This document shows positions 17,428 through 25,599 of a DNA stretch of 64,000 nucleotides, in pieces. Source of the DNA: Sphingomonas sp. BK345 (lineage in GTDB: Bacteria; Pseudomonadota; Alphaproteobacteria; Sphingomonadales; Sphingomonadaceae); the NCBI RefSeq assembly GCF_014193845.1, contig NZ_JACHZX010000001.1, forward strand, positions 434,001 through 498,000, read 5' to 3'. The notes under the pieces are model-generated. The model had not been told where the DNA came from, ran no database searches, and was given only the letters and a program-made list of their open reading frames with translations. The translations under genes and the position numbers were made by a program. Each line of letters starts with the position of its first letter. Within the stretch, counting starts at the first letter, position 1.

Positions 17428-18279
17428 ATGTCCGATCGCCTGAAGGTTCTGCTTCAATACGCGCTGCCGAAGCAGCGCCTGACCGTGTTTGCGGGGCGCA
17501 TCGCTAAGGCTCGGGGAAGCATGGTGACCACGCGGCTGATCCGCTGGTTCGTCGGCAGATACGCCGTCGACATGAGCGAAGCTGCCGATGCAGACGTCCG
17601 CAGCTACGGGAGTTTCAACGACTTCTTCACCCGCGCCCTCAAAGCGGGATCGCGCCCGATCGCGGACGCCGATTTCGTCTGTCCGGTTGACGGCGCGATT
17701 AGCCAATTCGGTCTCATCGACGATCATCATATCCTTCAGGCAAAGGGACATCGGTTCACCACAACCCAGCTGCTCGGCGGCGACGCCGCGTTGGCTGCTC
17801 AGTTCCGGCACGGCAGCTTCGCCAACCTGTACCTTTCGCCGAAGGATTATCACCGCCTGCACATGCCCTGCGAGGGGAAGCTCACGCGCATGATCTACGT
17901 GCCGGGAAAGCTCTTCTCCGTGAATCCGGTCACAGCGCGCGGCGTGCCCAACCTGTTCGCGCGCAACGAGCGCGTGGTTTGCACCTTCACATCAGGGGAG
18001 CATGGCCTGTTCGTCATGGTGCTGGTCGGCGCGACGATCGTCGGAAGCATGGCGACCGTGTGGCATGGAGTGGTCAATCCCAAGAGGACCAACGAAACCT
18101 CAATATGGGACTACACCAACGACGGCATCGTGCTGGAAAAAGGCGAGGAGATGGGCCGCTTTCTTCTCGGCTCCACCGTGATCATGTTGTTCGAGCAGGG
18201 CACCATCGCGTTCGATGAAGATTGGGAGCCAGAGCGGAAAGTGCGCCTCGGCGAACCGATGGGTCATCGCCCGGCCTGA
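17428..18279 (+). CDS. psd: phosphatidylserine decarboxylase proenzyme
   Basis: A 283-residue enzyme making phosphatidylethanolamine from phosphatidylserine at the inner membrane. The proenzyme self-cleaves at LGST (RFLLGSTVIML) to form the pyruvoyl group. The conserved Asp and His of the cleavage triad lie in CPVDGAISQ and YHRLHMPCEG. GSFNDFFTRALK near residue 55 is typical of the larger Psd type. The ATG at 17428 has GAGG seven bases upstream. Monocistronic; its regulation is not visible. Confidence 0.92.
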   Translation: MSDRLKVLLQYALPKQRLTVFAGRIAKARGSMVTTRLIRWFVGRYAVDMSEAADADVRSYGSFNDFFTRALKAGSRPIADADFVCPVDGAISQFGLIDDHHILQAKGHRFTTTQLLGGDAALAAQFRHGSFANLYLSPKDYHRLHMPCEGKLTRMIYVPGKLFSVNPVTARGVPNLFARNERVVCTFTSGEHGLFVMVLVGATIVGSMATVWHGVVNPKRTNETSIWDYTNDGIVLEKGEEMGRFLLGSTVIMLFEQGTIAFDEDWEPERKVRLGEPMGHRPA

Positions 18280-18309
18280 GCATCAGATGCCCCAGCTTTG
18301 TCTGACGTA

Positions 18310-18380
18310 GAACCCAATCACGGCCATTCAGTCTCCTTGAAGCGCATCCAAACCTCGGTCATTCGTTCATCTGACTGGCG
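18310..18380. repeat. degenerate intergenic repeat (left-half family)
   Basis: Two cores, cacggccattcagtctcc and cctcggtcattcgttcatc, stand about 35 bases apart, in the same arrangement as near 8950-9000. Reverse reading of the second is GATGAACGAATGACCGAGG. The rest of the 18280-18481 gap is unremarkable. Confidence 0.55.
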
Positions 18381-18481
18381 CGGCAGCCAAAGACAGCGCA
18401 GCGACCATGCGCAGGGTCGAGTTGTAGTAGCTCTTCGGGTTTGCTGGGCTTGGGCCGCCAGTACGGAGTGTCTTATTTGCG

Positions 18482-18877
18482 CTAAGGCACAAGACCGCTC
18501 TTGAACTCGGTGCGAATTGCAACGAACGGCGCTGATCCACGGTTTGTGACGGCGTGCAATTCTTCCGGCTCGTCTCTTACGGTCTGCGACTTAGCAAGCG
18601 CAGGCGCGTTAAAGCGTTCCGTTTCGACGGGCTTTTCATTGATCAGCTTGTATTTGATGTAAGTAATTGGCTCTGGTTGCTCAAAATACATCACGCTCGG
18701 CCAACGATGTTCGTGAACGGCTTCGGTCACGCCGGGCGCCACCTCGACGGGCAACACGCGGATCTTCTTATCCTCAAGCAGGACGCGATGACTATTTGGC
18801 GCAGCGGCAACCGCGTCGAAGCTCGCAGGAGCAGCCTGAATCGCGAGCAGCAATGCACCAATCATCGCGTTCCCCAC
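18482..18877 (-). CDS. small exported cupin-like protein
   Basis: A 131-residue protein with an N-terminal signal peptide (MIGALLLAIQAAPA). A compact beta-rich body has AVHEHRWPSVMYFEQ, resembling the metal-binding motif of cupins, and ends with FVAIRTEFKSGLVP. The family name is unknown to me; similar short periplasmic proteins are annotated as cupin or hypothetical. It stands between repeat copies with no operon partner. Confidence 0.6.
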   Translation of the reverse strand: MGNAMIGALLLAIQAAPASFDAVAAAPNSHRVLLEDKKIRVLPVEVAPGVTEAVHEHRWPSVMYFEQPEPITYIKYKLINEKPVETERFNAPALAKSQTVRDEPEELHAVTNRGSAPFVAIRTEFKSGLVP

Positions 18878-18919
18878 TTCTCGTAGATCAGGTTGCCGTC
18901 AATCCAATGCCGCGGCAAC

Positions 18920-19015
18920 TTGAAAGGGAGCAATCCGCAACGATCCACAAGCCGTCACTCAAGCCACCTGGCCGGCTAATCAACATCGGACATTCGTTCA
19001 GACGCGTTCCTGGTT
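18920..19015. repeat. degenerate intergenic repeat (left-half family)
   Basis: Cores aagccgtcactcaagcc and catcggacattcgttcag lie about 40 bases apart between the cupin-like gene and the anti-sigma gene. In reverse the second reads CTGAACGAATGTCCGATG. Confidence 0.55.
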
Positions 19016-19032
19016 GCGTTCTGGAACTGCCA

Positions 19033-19800
19033 TTAGATCGCCGCAGCTTGAACTCGTATAGCCGCGGCAATCGGCTGCAACCCCGTCGTGGCGCTCGGCG
19101 CAACCACGCTGAAGCCGATGCCGCGGTCCGCCCAACTCACCTGCTGCACGTCATCGTCGCGTGTCGAGACCATGCTGGCGTCCTTGTCGATGTCCATCGG
19201 TCGACTGAGAACGGCGAGGCGGGCACGCGCGGCGCCATCGTAGAGCAGCAGGAGCGCCGGCCCGTGGGGCGTCGCCACGAGGCGCCCGCCGGCGAAGCGG
19301 TAGCCGGCGGCCGCGAGATCAGGCACCGCTACCTTGCTTCCGATCCGCCGTGACGCCCAGCTGACGAGCTGCTGCTTTTCACCGGCACCCATCTCGGCCG
19401 GGCGCTGCGCATCGGAGGCGTAGACCCGGTAGCTATAGCCTGCCTCCCGAGCTAGCGCGCCAATCCCGGCCTGCGGCGGCAGCGTTCGCGTGCGCACGCC
19501 CCAGCCACCGCCGAAGCCTACCGCGAGGAGGAGCGCCGCTGCCACCGCCTGGAACCATGCGGGCCGCGTACCACGTTGGCTCGCTGCGATCGCTTCGATC
19601 CGCATCGTGGCAGGGAGCGGCTCCGCGGCGATCGGGGCGAAGAGGCTCCTGAGCGCGCTACGCTGGTTCTGCTGCTGCCGCAGACGCGCCGCGATATGCG
19701 GATGATCAGCGAGGTAACGCTCCACGACAGGGCGGCGCTCGACGGCGAGCCGGTCATCAACCCAGGCGGTCAGATCGTCCTCACCGACAGGAGCCGTCAC
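19033..19800 (-). CDS. membrane anti-sigma factor
   Basis: A 255-residue single-pass protein. The cytosolic N-terminus (DDLTAWVDDRLAVERRPVVERYLADHP) is the anti-sigma helical domain. One membrane helix lies at about 82-100 (WFQAVAAALLLAVGFGGGWG), and a periplasmic C-terminal domain of about 150 residues follows. It should hold the adjacent ECF sigma factor inactive at the membrane until a periplasmic signal arrives. GTG start overlaps the sigma stop (GTGA). Confidence 0.87.
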   Translation of the reverse strand: MTAPVGEDDLTAWVDDRLAVERRPVVERYLADHPHIAARLRQQQNQRSALRSLFAPIAAEPLPATMRIEAIAASQRGTRPAWFQAVAAALLLAVGFGGGWGVRTRTLPPQAGIGALAREAGYSYRVYASDAQRPAEMGAGEKQQLVSWASRRIGSKVAVPDLAAAGYRFAGGRLVATPHGPALLLLYDGAARARLAVLSRPMDIDKDASMVSTRDDDVQQVSWADRGIGFSVVAPSATTGLQPIAAAIRVQAAAI

Positions 19801-20306
19801 TTCGCCCTCCGCAATCTGGCACGCGCGCCAGCGCCGATCAGCTCGGCCAACCTATCCCGCGCGCGCGACAGGCGCGACATCAGCGTACCCACCGGGATAC
19901 CGAGCACCGTCGCCGCCTCCGCGTAGGACAGATCCTCGACCGATACGAGCAGGATAACTGCCTTCTGCTCGGGCGGCAGGGCATCGAGGCTGCGTGACAG
20001 ATCACCGTGCTCGATCGCGTCGGTCTGCTCCGCACGGACGGCGAGCGCCACCTCGTCCGCCATGTCGATCGGGACGAGCGTGGCGCGCCGCGGCGCGCGC
20101 CGGCCATGATCGACCAGCAGGTTGTGGAGGATCGCATACAGCCACGGGCGTACGGCATCACCGCGCCTTTGGCGCCACGACGAGACGGCGCGCTCCAGGC
20201 AGTCCTGCACGATGTCGTCGGCCAGCGCAGCGTCGCGCAGCCACCCGCGAGCATAGCGCCGCAGACCGGGGATGAGCGGCTCGATCAGGGCGGCGCGCTC
20301 GTCCAT
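19797..20306 (-). CDS. ECF sigma-70-type RNA polymerase sigma factor
   Basis: A 169-residue ECF factor from the ATG MDERAALIEP. Region 2 is ALADDIVQDCLERAVSSW with RPWLYAILHNLLVDHGR. Region 4 is PPEQKAVILLVSVEDLSYAE to PVGTLMSRLSRARDRL. The start lies one base after the stop of the propeller gene, so it sits inside the operon DUF305-propeller-sigma-anti-sigma. The likely promoter it recognises occurs upstream of that operon (22264-22289) and again at 24567-24592. Confidence 0.92.
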   Translation of the reverse strand: MDERAALIEPLIPGLRRYARGWLRDAALADDIVQDCLERAVSSWRQRRGDAVRPWLYAILHNLLVDHGRRAPRRATLVPIDMADEVALAVRAEQTDAIEHGDLSRSLDALPPEQKAVILLVSVEDLSYAEAATVLGIPVGTLMSRLSRARDRLAELIGAGARARLRRAK

Positions 20307-20307
20307 C

Positions 20308-21825
20308 TCAGTCGCGCTGGACCTGGACGACGGCACCCGGACCTGTGCCGCTTTTCTCCGCGATGACCAGCCAGCGCCGACCCGACGTTGCCGTGCCTGC
20401 CACGATCTGGCGGATGGGGCCCGAGGTGTTGACGATCGCGGATCCCGCAGGATTGGTCATGAAGGTGGCGAGCGGCTCCAGCGGGCCAGAACCGTCGGCA
20501 CGCCCGACGAGGGCGATGACGTAGGCGCGCTTGGGCTCCAGACCGGTCACTGATCCCTGCAGGACCTGCACGACGCCTTGATCGAACAGCGTGACGCTGG
20601 TCGCGGCCGAGGCCGTATCGCCGCGCGCCGCGAGGGTGAGGTGCGTCGCGTCGCCGGCGGTACCCAGCGGTTGCAGGTGCGCGGTGCCCGCGCCGTCCGG
20701 AACAGCGCCGGGCACATAGGCGATCGCCTGCGGCGCCTGCCCGATCGGCACCATGGCAATGACCTTGTTCGTCGCGGTGTCGATCACGGCCAGCTTGTCG
20801 TCGTTCTCGAGACCGACATAGATGCGCGAACCGTCGCCCGAAGGCCACACCCCGTGCGGCAGCTTGCCGACCGGAATGGTCGCGACCTGGCGGAAGTCAC
20901 TGGTGCGGAATACCTTAACTTGGTTGAGGCCGCCGACCGTCACATAGGCGAACTGGCCCTTACCGGAGCTGGCGAAGTTGACGTGGTTGGTGATCGGACC
21001 GGTGTCGATGACCTGGCGGATCGTAAATGGCGGATGCGCGTCGAAGGCGACCGTCTTGCCCACGTCCTTCAGCGTGAACCAGACCTGCTTGCCGTCCGGG
21101 CTCGCCGCGATGTTCGGGCAGAAGGGGCTGGGTTGCTGAACCCGCCCGGCCTCACGGTGCGTCGCCACGTCGAACACGACCAGCTCAGGGTTGAAGGAGG
21201 AGCAGACGTAGCCGTAGCGGCGGTCCGGCGAGAAGATCGTCATCCCCGGTCCGCCAGGCGTCTCGATGCGACCGGTCTCCTCGTAGGTTCTGGGGTCGAG
21301 CACAGCGATATAGTCCTCGCCGCGCACAGTCACCCAGACTTCCTTGCCGTCCGGCGTGAAGAAGGCCTCGTGCGGGCTGCGGCCGACATAGGTGGTGTGT
21401 TTGACGGCGTTCGTAGCCGTGTCGATCCACGTGACCGAATTGGATCCGATCGACACCACCGCTAGGGTGCGACCATCTGGTGAGAAGCCGAGCCCGTGGA
21501 CGAGCACCTGGCCCTTGTAGAGCGGGCTGAAATTGGCCGGCTGCGGGTCACCGAGCTTGATCACGCCCAGAAGCGTGTTGGTGGCCGGATCGGTGACCGA
21601 GAGCGTATTCGAGAATTGCTCGGCAGCATAGACCCGGTCGCGGCCGCTGACCGCAACGTCGCGGTGATCCCATGGCGCCTGCACCTTCGCGGCGCTGCCG
21701 GTCGCCGGTGCCGCTGCTCGGTCATCGACGAGCGGGAGCTCGATCGCGGCCGGCGCCGCCCAGGGCGCCGACTGTGCGCCCGCCGAGCTGGCGAGCAGGG
21801 CGGCCGAGAGGAGGATGCGGTTCAT
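20308..21825 (-). CDS. exported YVTN-type beta-propeller protein
   Basis: A 505-residue periplasmic protein: signal peptide MNRILLSAALLASSAGAQS, then a seven-bladed propeller of YVTN/YncE repeats (for example TIDTATNAVK-like and AVIDTATNKVIAMVPIGQ segments) to about residue 390. A C-terminal beta domain of about 110 residues ends VVQVQRD. Its place between DUF305 and the ECF factor suggests it senses or responds to the same stress, perhaps metal-related (inference). Confidence 0.85.
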   Translation of the reverse strand: MNRILLSAALLASSAGAQSAPWAAPAAIELPLVDDRAAAPATGSAAKVQAPWDHRDVAVSGRDRVYAAEQFSNTLSVTDPATNTLLGVIKLGDPQPANFSPLYKGQVLVHGLGFSPDGRTLAVVSIGSNSVTWIDTATNAVKHTTYVGRSPHEAFFTPDGKEVWVTVRGEDYIAVLDPRTYEETGRIETPGGPGMTIFSPDRRYGYVCSSFNPELVVFDVATHREAGRVQQPSPFCPNIAASPDGKQVWFTLKDVGKTVAFDAHPPFTIRQVIDTGPITNHVNFASSGKGQFAYVTVGGLNQVKVFRTSDFRQVATIPVGKLPHGVWPSGDGSRIYVGLENDDKLAVIDTATNKVIAMVPIGQAPQAIAYVPGAVPDGAGTAHLQPLGTAGDATHLTLAARGDTASAATSVTLFDQGVVQVLQGSVTGLEPKRAYVIALVGRADGSGPLEPLATFMTNPAGSAIVNTSGPIRQIVAGTATSGRRWLVIAEKSGTGPGAVVQVQRD

Positions 21826-21826
21826 G

Positions 21827-22231
21827 TCAGTGCTCCCTGGAAGGCGAAGAGGCGGGCTGAGGCTGCGTCGGTACGGGCCGCGATGGCGGCAGCGGCCGCC
21901 CCATCGCCAGCTGCATCGCCGCGATCTCCTGCTGCTGGTCGACGATGATCTCCTGCGCGATGCGCTTGAGCTGCTCGTTCTTGCCGTGACGCAGCTCGGC
22001 CACCGCCATATCGATGGCGCCCTGGTGGTGCGGGAGCATCATGGTCACGAAGTCGGCGTCGACGTCGCCGCTGGGCGGTACCATCATCGCCTTCATCATG
22101 CGATCCATGGCGGCGTTCACCTCCGTGAGGTACGGTCGCTCGGGCGCAGTAGATGCCGCCAGCCCTGCACCGGCGCAGAGGGTCAGCAGTAGCGCGGCAC
22201 ATGCGCGCGTTGATGAGCGAGGGACGGGCAC
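21827..22231 (-). CDS. exported DUF305 protein
   Basis: A 134-residue protein with a signal peptide (AALLLTLCAGAGLAAS) and a helical DUF305 domain. The family's Met/His pattern is clear: AAMDRMMKAMM, FVTMMLPHHQGAIDMAV, then EIIVDQQQEIAAMQLAM. The Met/His-rich helices suggest metal (copper) binding, and such genes often sit near copper systems. GTG start. First gene of the ECF operon, about 33 bases after the candidate ECF promoter. Confidence 0.88.
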   Translation of the reverse strand: MPVPRSSTRACAALLLTLCAGAGLAASTAPERPYLTEVNAAMDRMMKAMMVPPSGDVDADFVTMMLPHHQGAIDMAVAELRHGKNEQLKRIAQEIIVDQQQEIAAMQLAMGRPLPPSRPVPTQPQPASSPSREH

Positions 22232-22263
22232 GGGTCGTCTCCGATTGAGCGGTTATGACCTGT

Positions 22264-22289
22264 GACGTCGATGCACCCGACTTTATTCC
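22264..22289 (-). promoter_or_regulatory. candidate ECF sigma promoter, GGAATAAA-N14-CGTC
   Basis: On the minus strand GGAATAAA (22289-22282) is followed after exactly 14 bases by CGTC (22267-22264), 33 bases before the DUF305 start. The same two elements with the same spacing occur at 24567-24592. The layout is right for autoregulation by the ECF factor encoded in this operon. Confidence 0.55.
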
Positions 22290-22338
22290 ACCGCCGCATT
22301 TTTTCTGTGATGCCGATCTCGATCGGCCCACGCGTTTG

Positions 22339-22359
22339 TGAAAACTGAAAGAGTTTTCA
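22339..22359. promoter_or_regulatory. perfect inverted repeat upstream of the ECF operon
   Basis: TGAAAACT, five bases, AGTTTTCA: eight-base perfect arms, about 50 bases upstream of the candidate ECF promoter. It may be an operator for an extra regulator or a small hairpin. Nothing else is recognised in the 22232-22552 gap. Confidence 0.4.
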
Positions 22360-22552
22360 ACGTAGAGATTGGCAGCCGCCCATCTGCTCGGTCGTGGCAC
22401 CCGCCGCAGCATCTAACCGCGATCGTTGCGGGCGCCCTGCCCGCCCCCTCGTTGCCGCCTCCTATCCAGGATGAGATGGAGGACGCAGACAGACGAAGGG
22501 CGGAATGACGACGATCTAATGCTGAGGATCGGACTGGAGCATCCCACGAGGA

Positions 22553-23461
22553 TCACGCCATGGCTTCAACGGTGATCGCAGGTGCGAACTCTTTGGCAAG
22601 ATGGTCAATAAGGGCGCGAACTGCCGGGGACAGACCCCGCCGCGTGGTAAAGACCAAGTGCACGATCCCGATCTGCCCGTGCCAGGCAGGCAGCACACGG
22701 ATCAGCCGCCCGGCCTCCAGCGCCGGGCGACAAACGCGATCGGGCAAGAACGCGACGCCCATACCCGCTATCGCGGCAGCCAATAGCTGATCCATCGCCG
22801 AGCAACCGAGGCGAGGCTCCACACGGATCGTCTGGCGCCGTCCGTCATCGCCTTCCAAATGCCAGTCGACCCGATCGTGTTCGTCGTTGGACGATAGGGT
22901 CGGCAAGGACGCGAGCTGGTCTAGTGATGAGACCTGGCTTCCGAGCTGCGGCGAGGCGACCAAGATCCGCAAGGATTGTCCCAGGGATCTCACCGTGAGT
23001 TCGGCGTCGGTGGAGAGGTCTACGCGGACGCGCAGCGCCAGATCGATGCGCTCGTCGATGAGATCGACGGCATGATCCGTCGCGATGAGCTGCAGCCGAA
23101 CTTTCGGATAGCGCGCTAGAAAGGACGCTATAGGACCGGATATTGGCGCGATCATCCCCGTCGGGCAGCTGAAGCGGATGCGGCCATGCGGCTCGGCCTG
23201 TGCCTGGACTACCAGCGCTTCGGCTTGCTCGGCCTCGGCGAGCATCGCCCGGCAGCGCTCGTAGAAGGCCTGGCCAGTCTCGGTCACGCGGAAGCGCCGG
23301 CTGGAGCGTTCAATCAGGCGCAGCCCCAACCGGTCTTCGAGCCCCGCGACCCGTCGACTGAGCTTTGATTTCGGTTCACGCAGCGCACGACCGGCTGCGG
23401 CAAACCCACCGTGGCTCACCACTTCGGCGAAATACGCCAGATCGTTCAGGTCCACCCGCAT
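22553..23461 (-). CDS. LysR-family transcriptional regulator
   Basis: A 302-residue LysR protein from the ATG MRVDLNDLAYFAEVVSHGGF. The N-terminal helix-turn-helix is AAAGRALREPKSKLSRRVAGLE, and the periplasmic-binding-like effector domain spans about 90-300. It is divergent from the SDR gene at 23576, the usual arrangement for a LysR factor and its target. A perfect inverted repeat lies between them at 23462-23483. A longer reading to 23557 would run through that site and is unlikely. Confidence 0.9.
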   Translation of the reverse strand: MRVDLNDLAYFAEVVSHGGFAAAGRALREPKSKLSRRVAGLEDRLGLRLIERSSRRFRVTETGQAFYERCRAMLAEAEQAEALVVQAQAEPHGRIRFSCPTGMIAPISGPIASFLARYPKVRLQLIATDHAVDLIDERIDLALRVRVDLSTDAELTVRSLGQSLRILVASPQLGSQVSSLDQLASLPTLSSNDEHDRVDWHLEGDDGRRQTIRVEPRLGCSAMDQLLAAAIAGMGVAFLPDRVCRPALEAGRLIRVLPAWHGQIGIVHLVFTTRRGLSPAVRALIDHLAKEFAPAITVEAMA

Positions 23462-23483
23462 AGCGTTCCTCTCGTGGAACGCT
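23462..23483. promoter_or_regulatory. inverted repeat between divergent lysR and SDR genes
   Basis: AGCGTTCC, six bases TCTCGT, GGAACGCT: a perfect eight-base dyad immediately upstream of the LysR ATG and about 95 bases before the SDR start. It contains a TTCC-N6-GGAA core within a T-N11-A frame, so it is a good candidate operator for this regulator. Confidence 0.5.
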
Positions 23484-23575
23484 GCGTGCAGCAACGACCG
23501 GCTACACGCAACATCGTCCGGGAGGCATCTCCGTGCAGCAGCGGCGCTCCGCCGCAACCACGAAGGAGACGTACA

Positions 23576-24328
23576 ATGACAAAGCGCTTCAACAACAAGG
23601 TGGTCGTCGTCACCGGCGGCACCAGCGGGATTGGCCTGGCCGCCGCCAAAGCGTTCGTCGCCGAGGGCGCGGCGGTGTTCATCACCGGGCGCCGCCAGGA
23701 CGTGCTAGACGCGGCAGTTCGCGAGATCGGCGGCCGGGTCACGGGCGTACGCGCGGACATGGCCAGGCTTGCCGACATCGACCGGGTCTATGACGCGGTC
23801 CAGCAGCGGCACGCGCAGATCGACGTGGTCGTTGCGAACGCGGGCGGGGGAACGATGCTTCCGCTCGGCGCGATTACGGAAGAGCAGTATCAGCAAACGT
23901 TCGACACGAACGTGAAGGGAACGATCTTCACCGTGCAGAAGGCCCTGCCGCTGCTGAAGGACGGCGCCTCGATCGTGCTGATGAGCTCCAACGCCGGCTC
24001 GTCGGGTACGCCCGCGTTCAGCGTCTATGGCGCCAGCAAGGCCGCGGTGCGCAACTTGGCACGCAGCTGGATCCTGGACCTCAAGGACCGCCACATCCGC
24101 GTGAACGTCGTCAGCCCGGGCCCAACCGAGACAGTCGGCCTCACCGACGTGTTCGGCGGCGGTGAGCAGGCTCAGAACATCAAAAACTCTCTGGCTACCC
24201 AGATCCCGGTCGGACGAGTCGGAAGGCCTGACGAGATTGCCGCAGCCGCACTGTTCCTCGCGTCCGACGAGGCTAGTTTCATCAACGGCGCGGAGCTGTT
24301 CGTCGATGGCGGCGTGACGCAGATCTGA
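23576..24328 (+). CDS. SDR-family oxidoreductase
   Basis: A 250-residue classical short-chain dehydrogenase. The NAD(P)-binding motif is TGGTSGIGLAAA, the structural NAG is ANAGGG, the catalytic Ser lies in LMSSNAG, and Tyr-x3-Lys is in YGASKAAV. It ends with NGAELFVDGGVTQI. Preferred cofactor and substrate are not readable. Strong ribosome-binding site GAAGGAG before the ATG. Probably controlled by the divergent LysR gene. Confidence 0.92.
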   Translation: MTKRFNNKVVVVTGGTSGIGLAAAKAFVAEGAAVFITGRRQDVLDAAVREIGGRVTGVRADMARLADIDRVYDAVQQRHAQIDVVVANAGGGTMLPLGAITEEQYQQTFDTNVKGTIFTVQKALPLLKDGASIVLMSSNAGSSGTPAFSVYGASKAAVRNLARSWILDLKDRHIRVNVVSPGPTETVGLTDVFGGGEQAQNIKNSLATQIPVGRVGRPDEIAAAALFLASDEASFINGAELFVDGGVTQI

Positions 24329-24566
24329 GCCGCACGCATCCACCACTCGCCGTCCAACGAGCGTCTGGGCGGCGCCTGCGGCCACGATGGTGTTAAACTT
24401 GCGCGCAAAGAGGGGATCGCTCGCTGGGCTTTGCTCCAGCGGCAGAACACGCCGGTCGCCGACCGTGGCCTAGCCGCAGCGACAGGGTTGCCGTGGTGCC
24501 AAGGAGTCGCCGCTCCGCCGCGGCACCTCCTTTCGCTCGCCAGCTAAGGATTATTAGCGGGCCGGC
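24329..24566. other. intergenic, no gene recognised
   Basis: The 24329-24712 gap before the lactonase gene holds no supported coding frame. A G+C-rich imperfect dyad (gtggtgcc with ggcacctcc, about 24493-24530) could be a terminator for the SDR gene. The candidate ECF promoter follows. Confidence 0.35.
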
Positions 24567-24592
24567 GGAATAAAGCCGGGGACGGCCACGTC
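24567..24592 (+). promoter_or_regulatory. second candidate ECF promoter, GGAATAAA-N14-CGTC
   Basis: GGAATAAA at 24567-24574 and CGTC at 24589-24592 are separated by 14 bases, exactly as upstream of the DUF305 operon. The base after GGAATAAA is G in both copies and CGGG follows two bases later. It points toward the lactonase-cupin genes, about 120 bases away. Confidence 0.5.
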
Positions 24593-24712
24593 TTCATCGG
24601 TAGCTGCTGCACAAATCCTCATGTCCGCTCGCGGATCCTTGTTCCGCAAATACCTTTCCCGCTCCGGACCGCTCGCCAGCGCAACCGTGCTTACCATTAC
24701 AACGAGGCTCCT

Positions 24713-25558
24713 ATGAAACAACCGAACGACGGGGCGCGAGAGGTGCCGGCCAAGAACGAGAGCGCGATGCCCATGGCCGATCGGAATGATGCGAGCGAAG
24801 GAGGAGGCTGGTCTTTGAAGGTCTTTGCTTTGACGTGCGGAAGCTTTCAAGCGCCAAGAGATTTCTTTCTCGAGGGCGGTGGCGCCAGCTTCCTACATGT
24901 GCCGGTGACGGCCTATCTGATCGATCATCCTAAGGGCCGGGCATTGTTCGACACGGGACTTGGCCTGCGCTTCCGCCGACAAATGGATGAGGCCCTTGGT
25001 CCGCTCGATGTGGGCTTTGCGATCGATGAGAGCGCCGACGTCGCCGCGCGGCTTCGCCAGATTGAGGTCGATCCGGCTAGTATCCGCTGGATCATCAATT
25101 CGCACCTGCATCCAGACCACGCTGGTGGCAACGCCTTCATTCCGAACGCCACGATCTTGGTGCAATCGCGCGAGCTGACCTATGCCCGGGAGCAGAAGGA
25201 CGAACGGCTCTACCATCCCCAAGATATGGACACCGGTCATCCCATTCATGCGATCGACGGCGAACATGATCTGTATGGCGATGGATCAGTGGTTCTCTTC
25301 CCGACACCTGGTCACACTCCAGGACATCAGAGCGCCAGGATCAAATTGCCGGACGGCGATGCCATTCTAGCCGCAGACTGCTGCTATCTCAAAGAATCAC
25401 TCGACAGCATGACCGTCTCATCATTGAGCGCCGACCGTGAGCAGAGTTTGCGCACGCTGCGTAGGCTTGCCGACCTTCGCGCTGGCGGCGTCCGCATCTT
25501 TTACGGGCACGATCCGAATTTCTGGCAGACAATGCCGCAGGGCCGACCATTGCGCTGA
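24713..25558 (+). CDS. MBL-fold N-acyl-homoserine-lactonase-family protein
   Basis: A 281-residue metallo-beta-lactamase-fold hydrolase. The dinuclear metal motif is INSHLHPDHAGG (HxHxDH), with further ligands in PGHTPGHQS and LAADCCY and a C-terminal FYGHDP. The layout matches AiiA/AttM-type lactonases, but many relatives act on other lactones, so quorum quenching is not proven. ATG with GAGG five bases upstream. No signal peptide. Followed by a cupin gene 42 bases downstream, probably one transcript from the ECF-type promoter. Confidence 0.82.
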   Translation: MKQPNDGAREVPAKNESAMPMADRNDASEGGGWSLKVFALTCGSFQAPRDFFLEGGGASFLHVPVTAYLIDHPKGRALFDTGLGLRFRRQMDEALGPLDVGFAIDESADVAARLRQIEVDPASIRWIINSHLHPDHAGGNAFIPNATILVQSRELTYAREQKDERLYHPQDMDTGHPIHAIDGEHDLYGDGSVVLFPTPGHTPGHQSARIKLPDGDAILAADCCYLKESLDSMTVSSLSADREQSLRTLRRLADLRAGGVRIFYGHDPNFWQTMPQGRPLR

Positions 25559-25599
25559 GCCAATCGGTGGTGGATCGTCAAGTTGAAAGAAAGAGTGAC

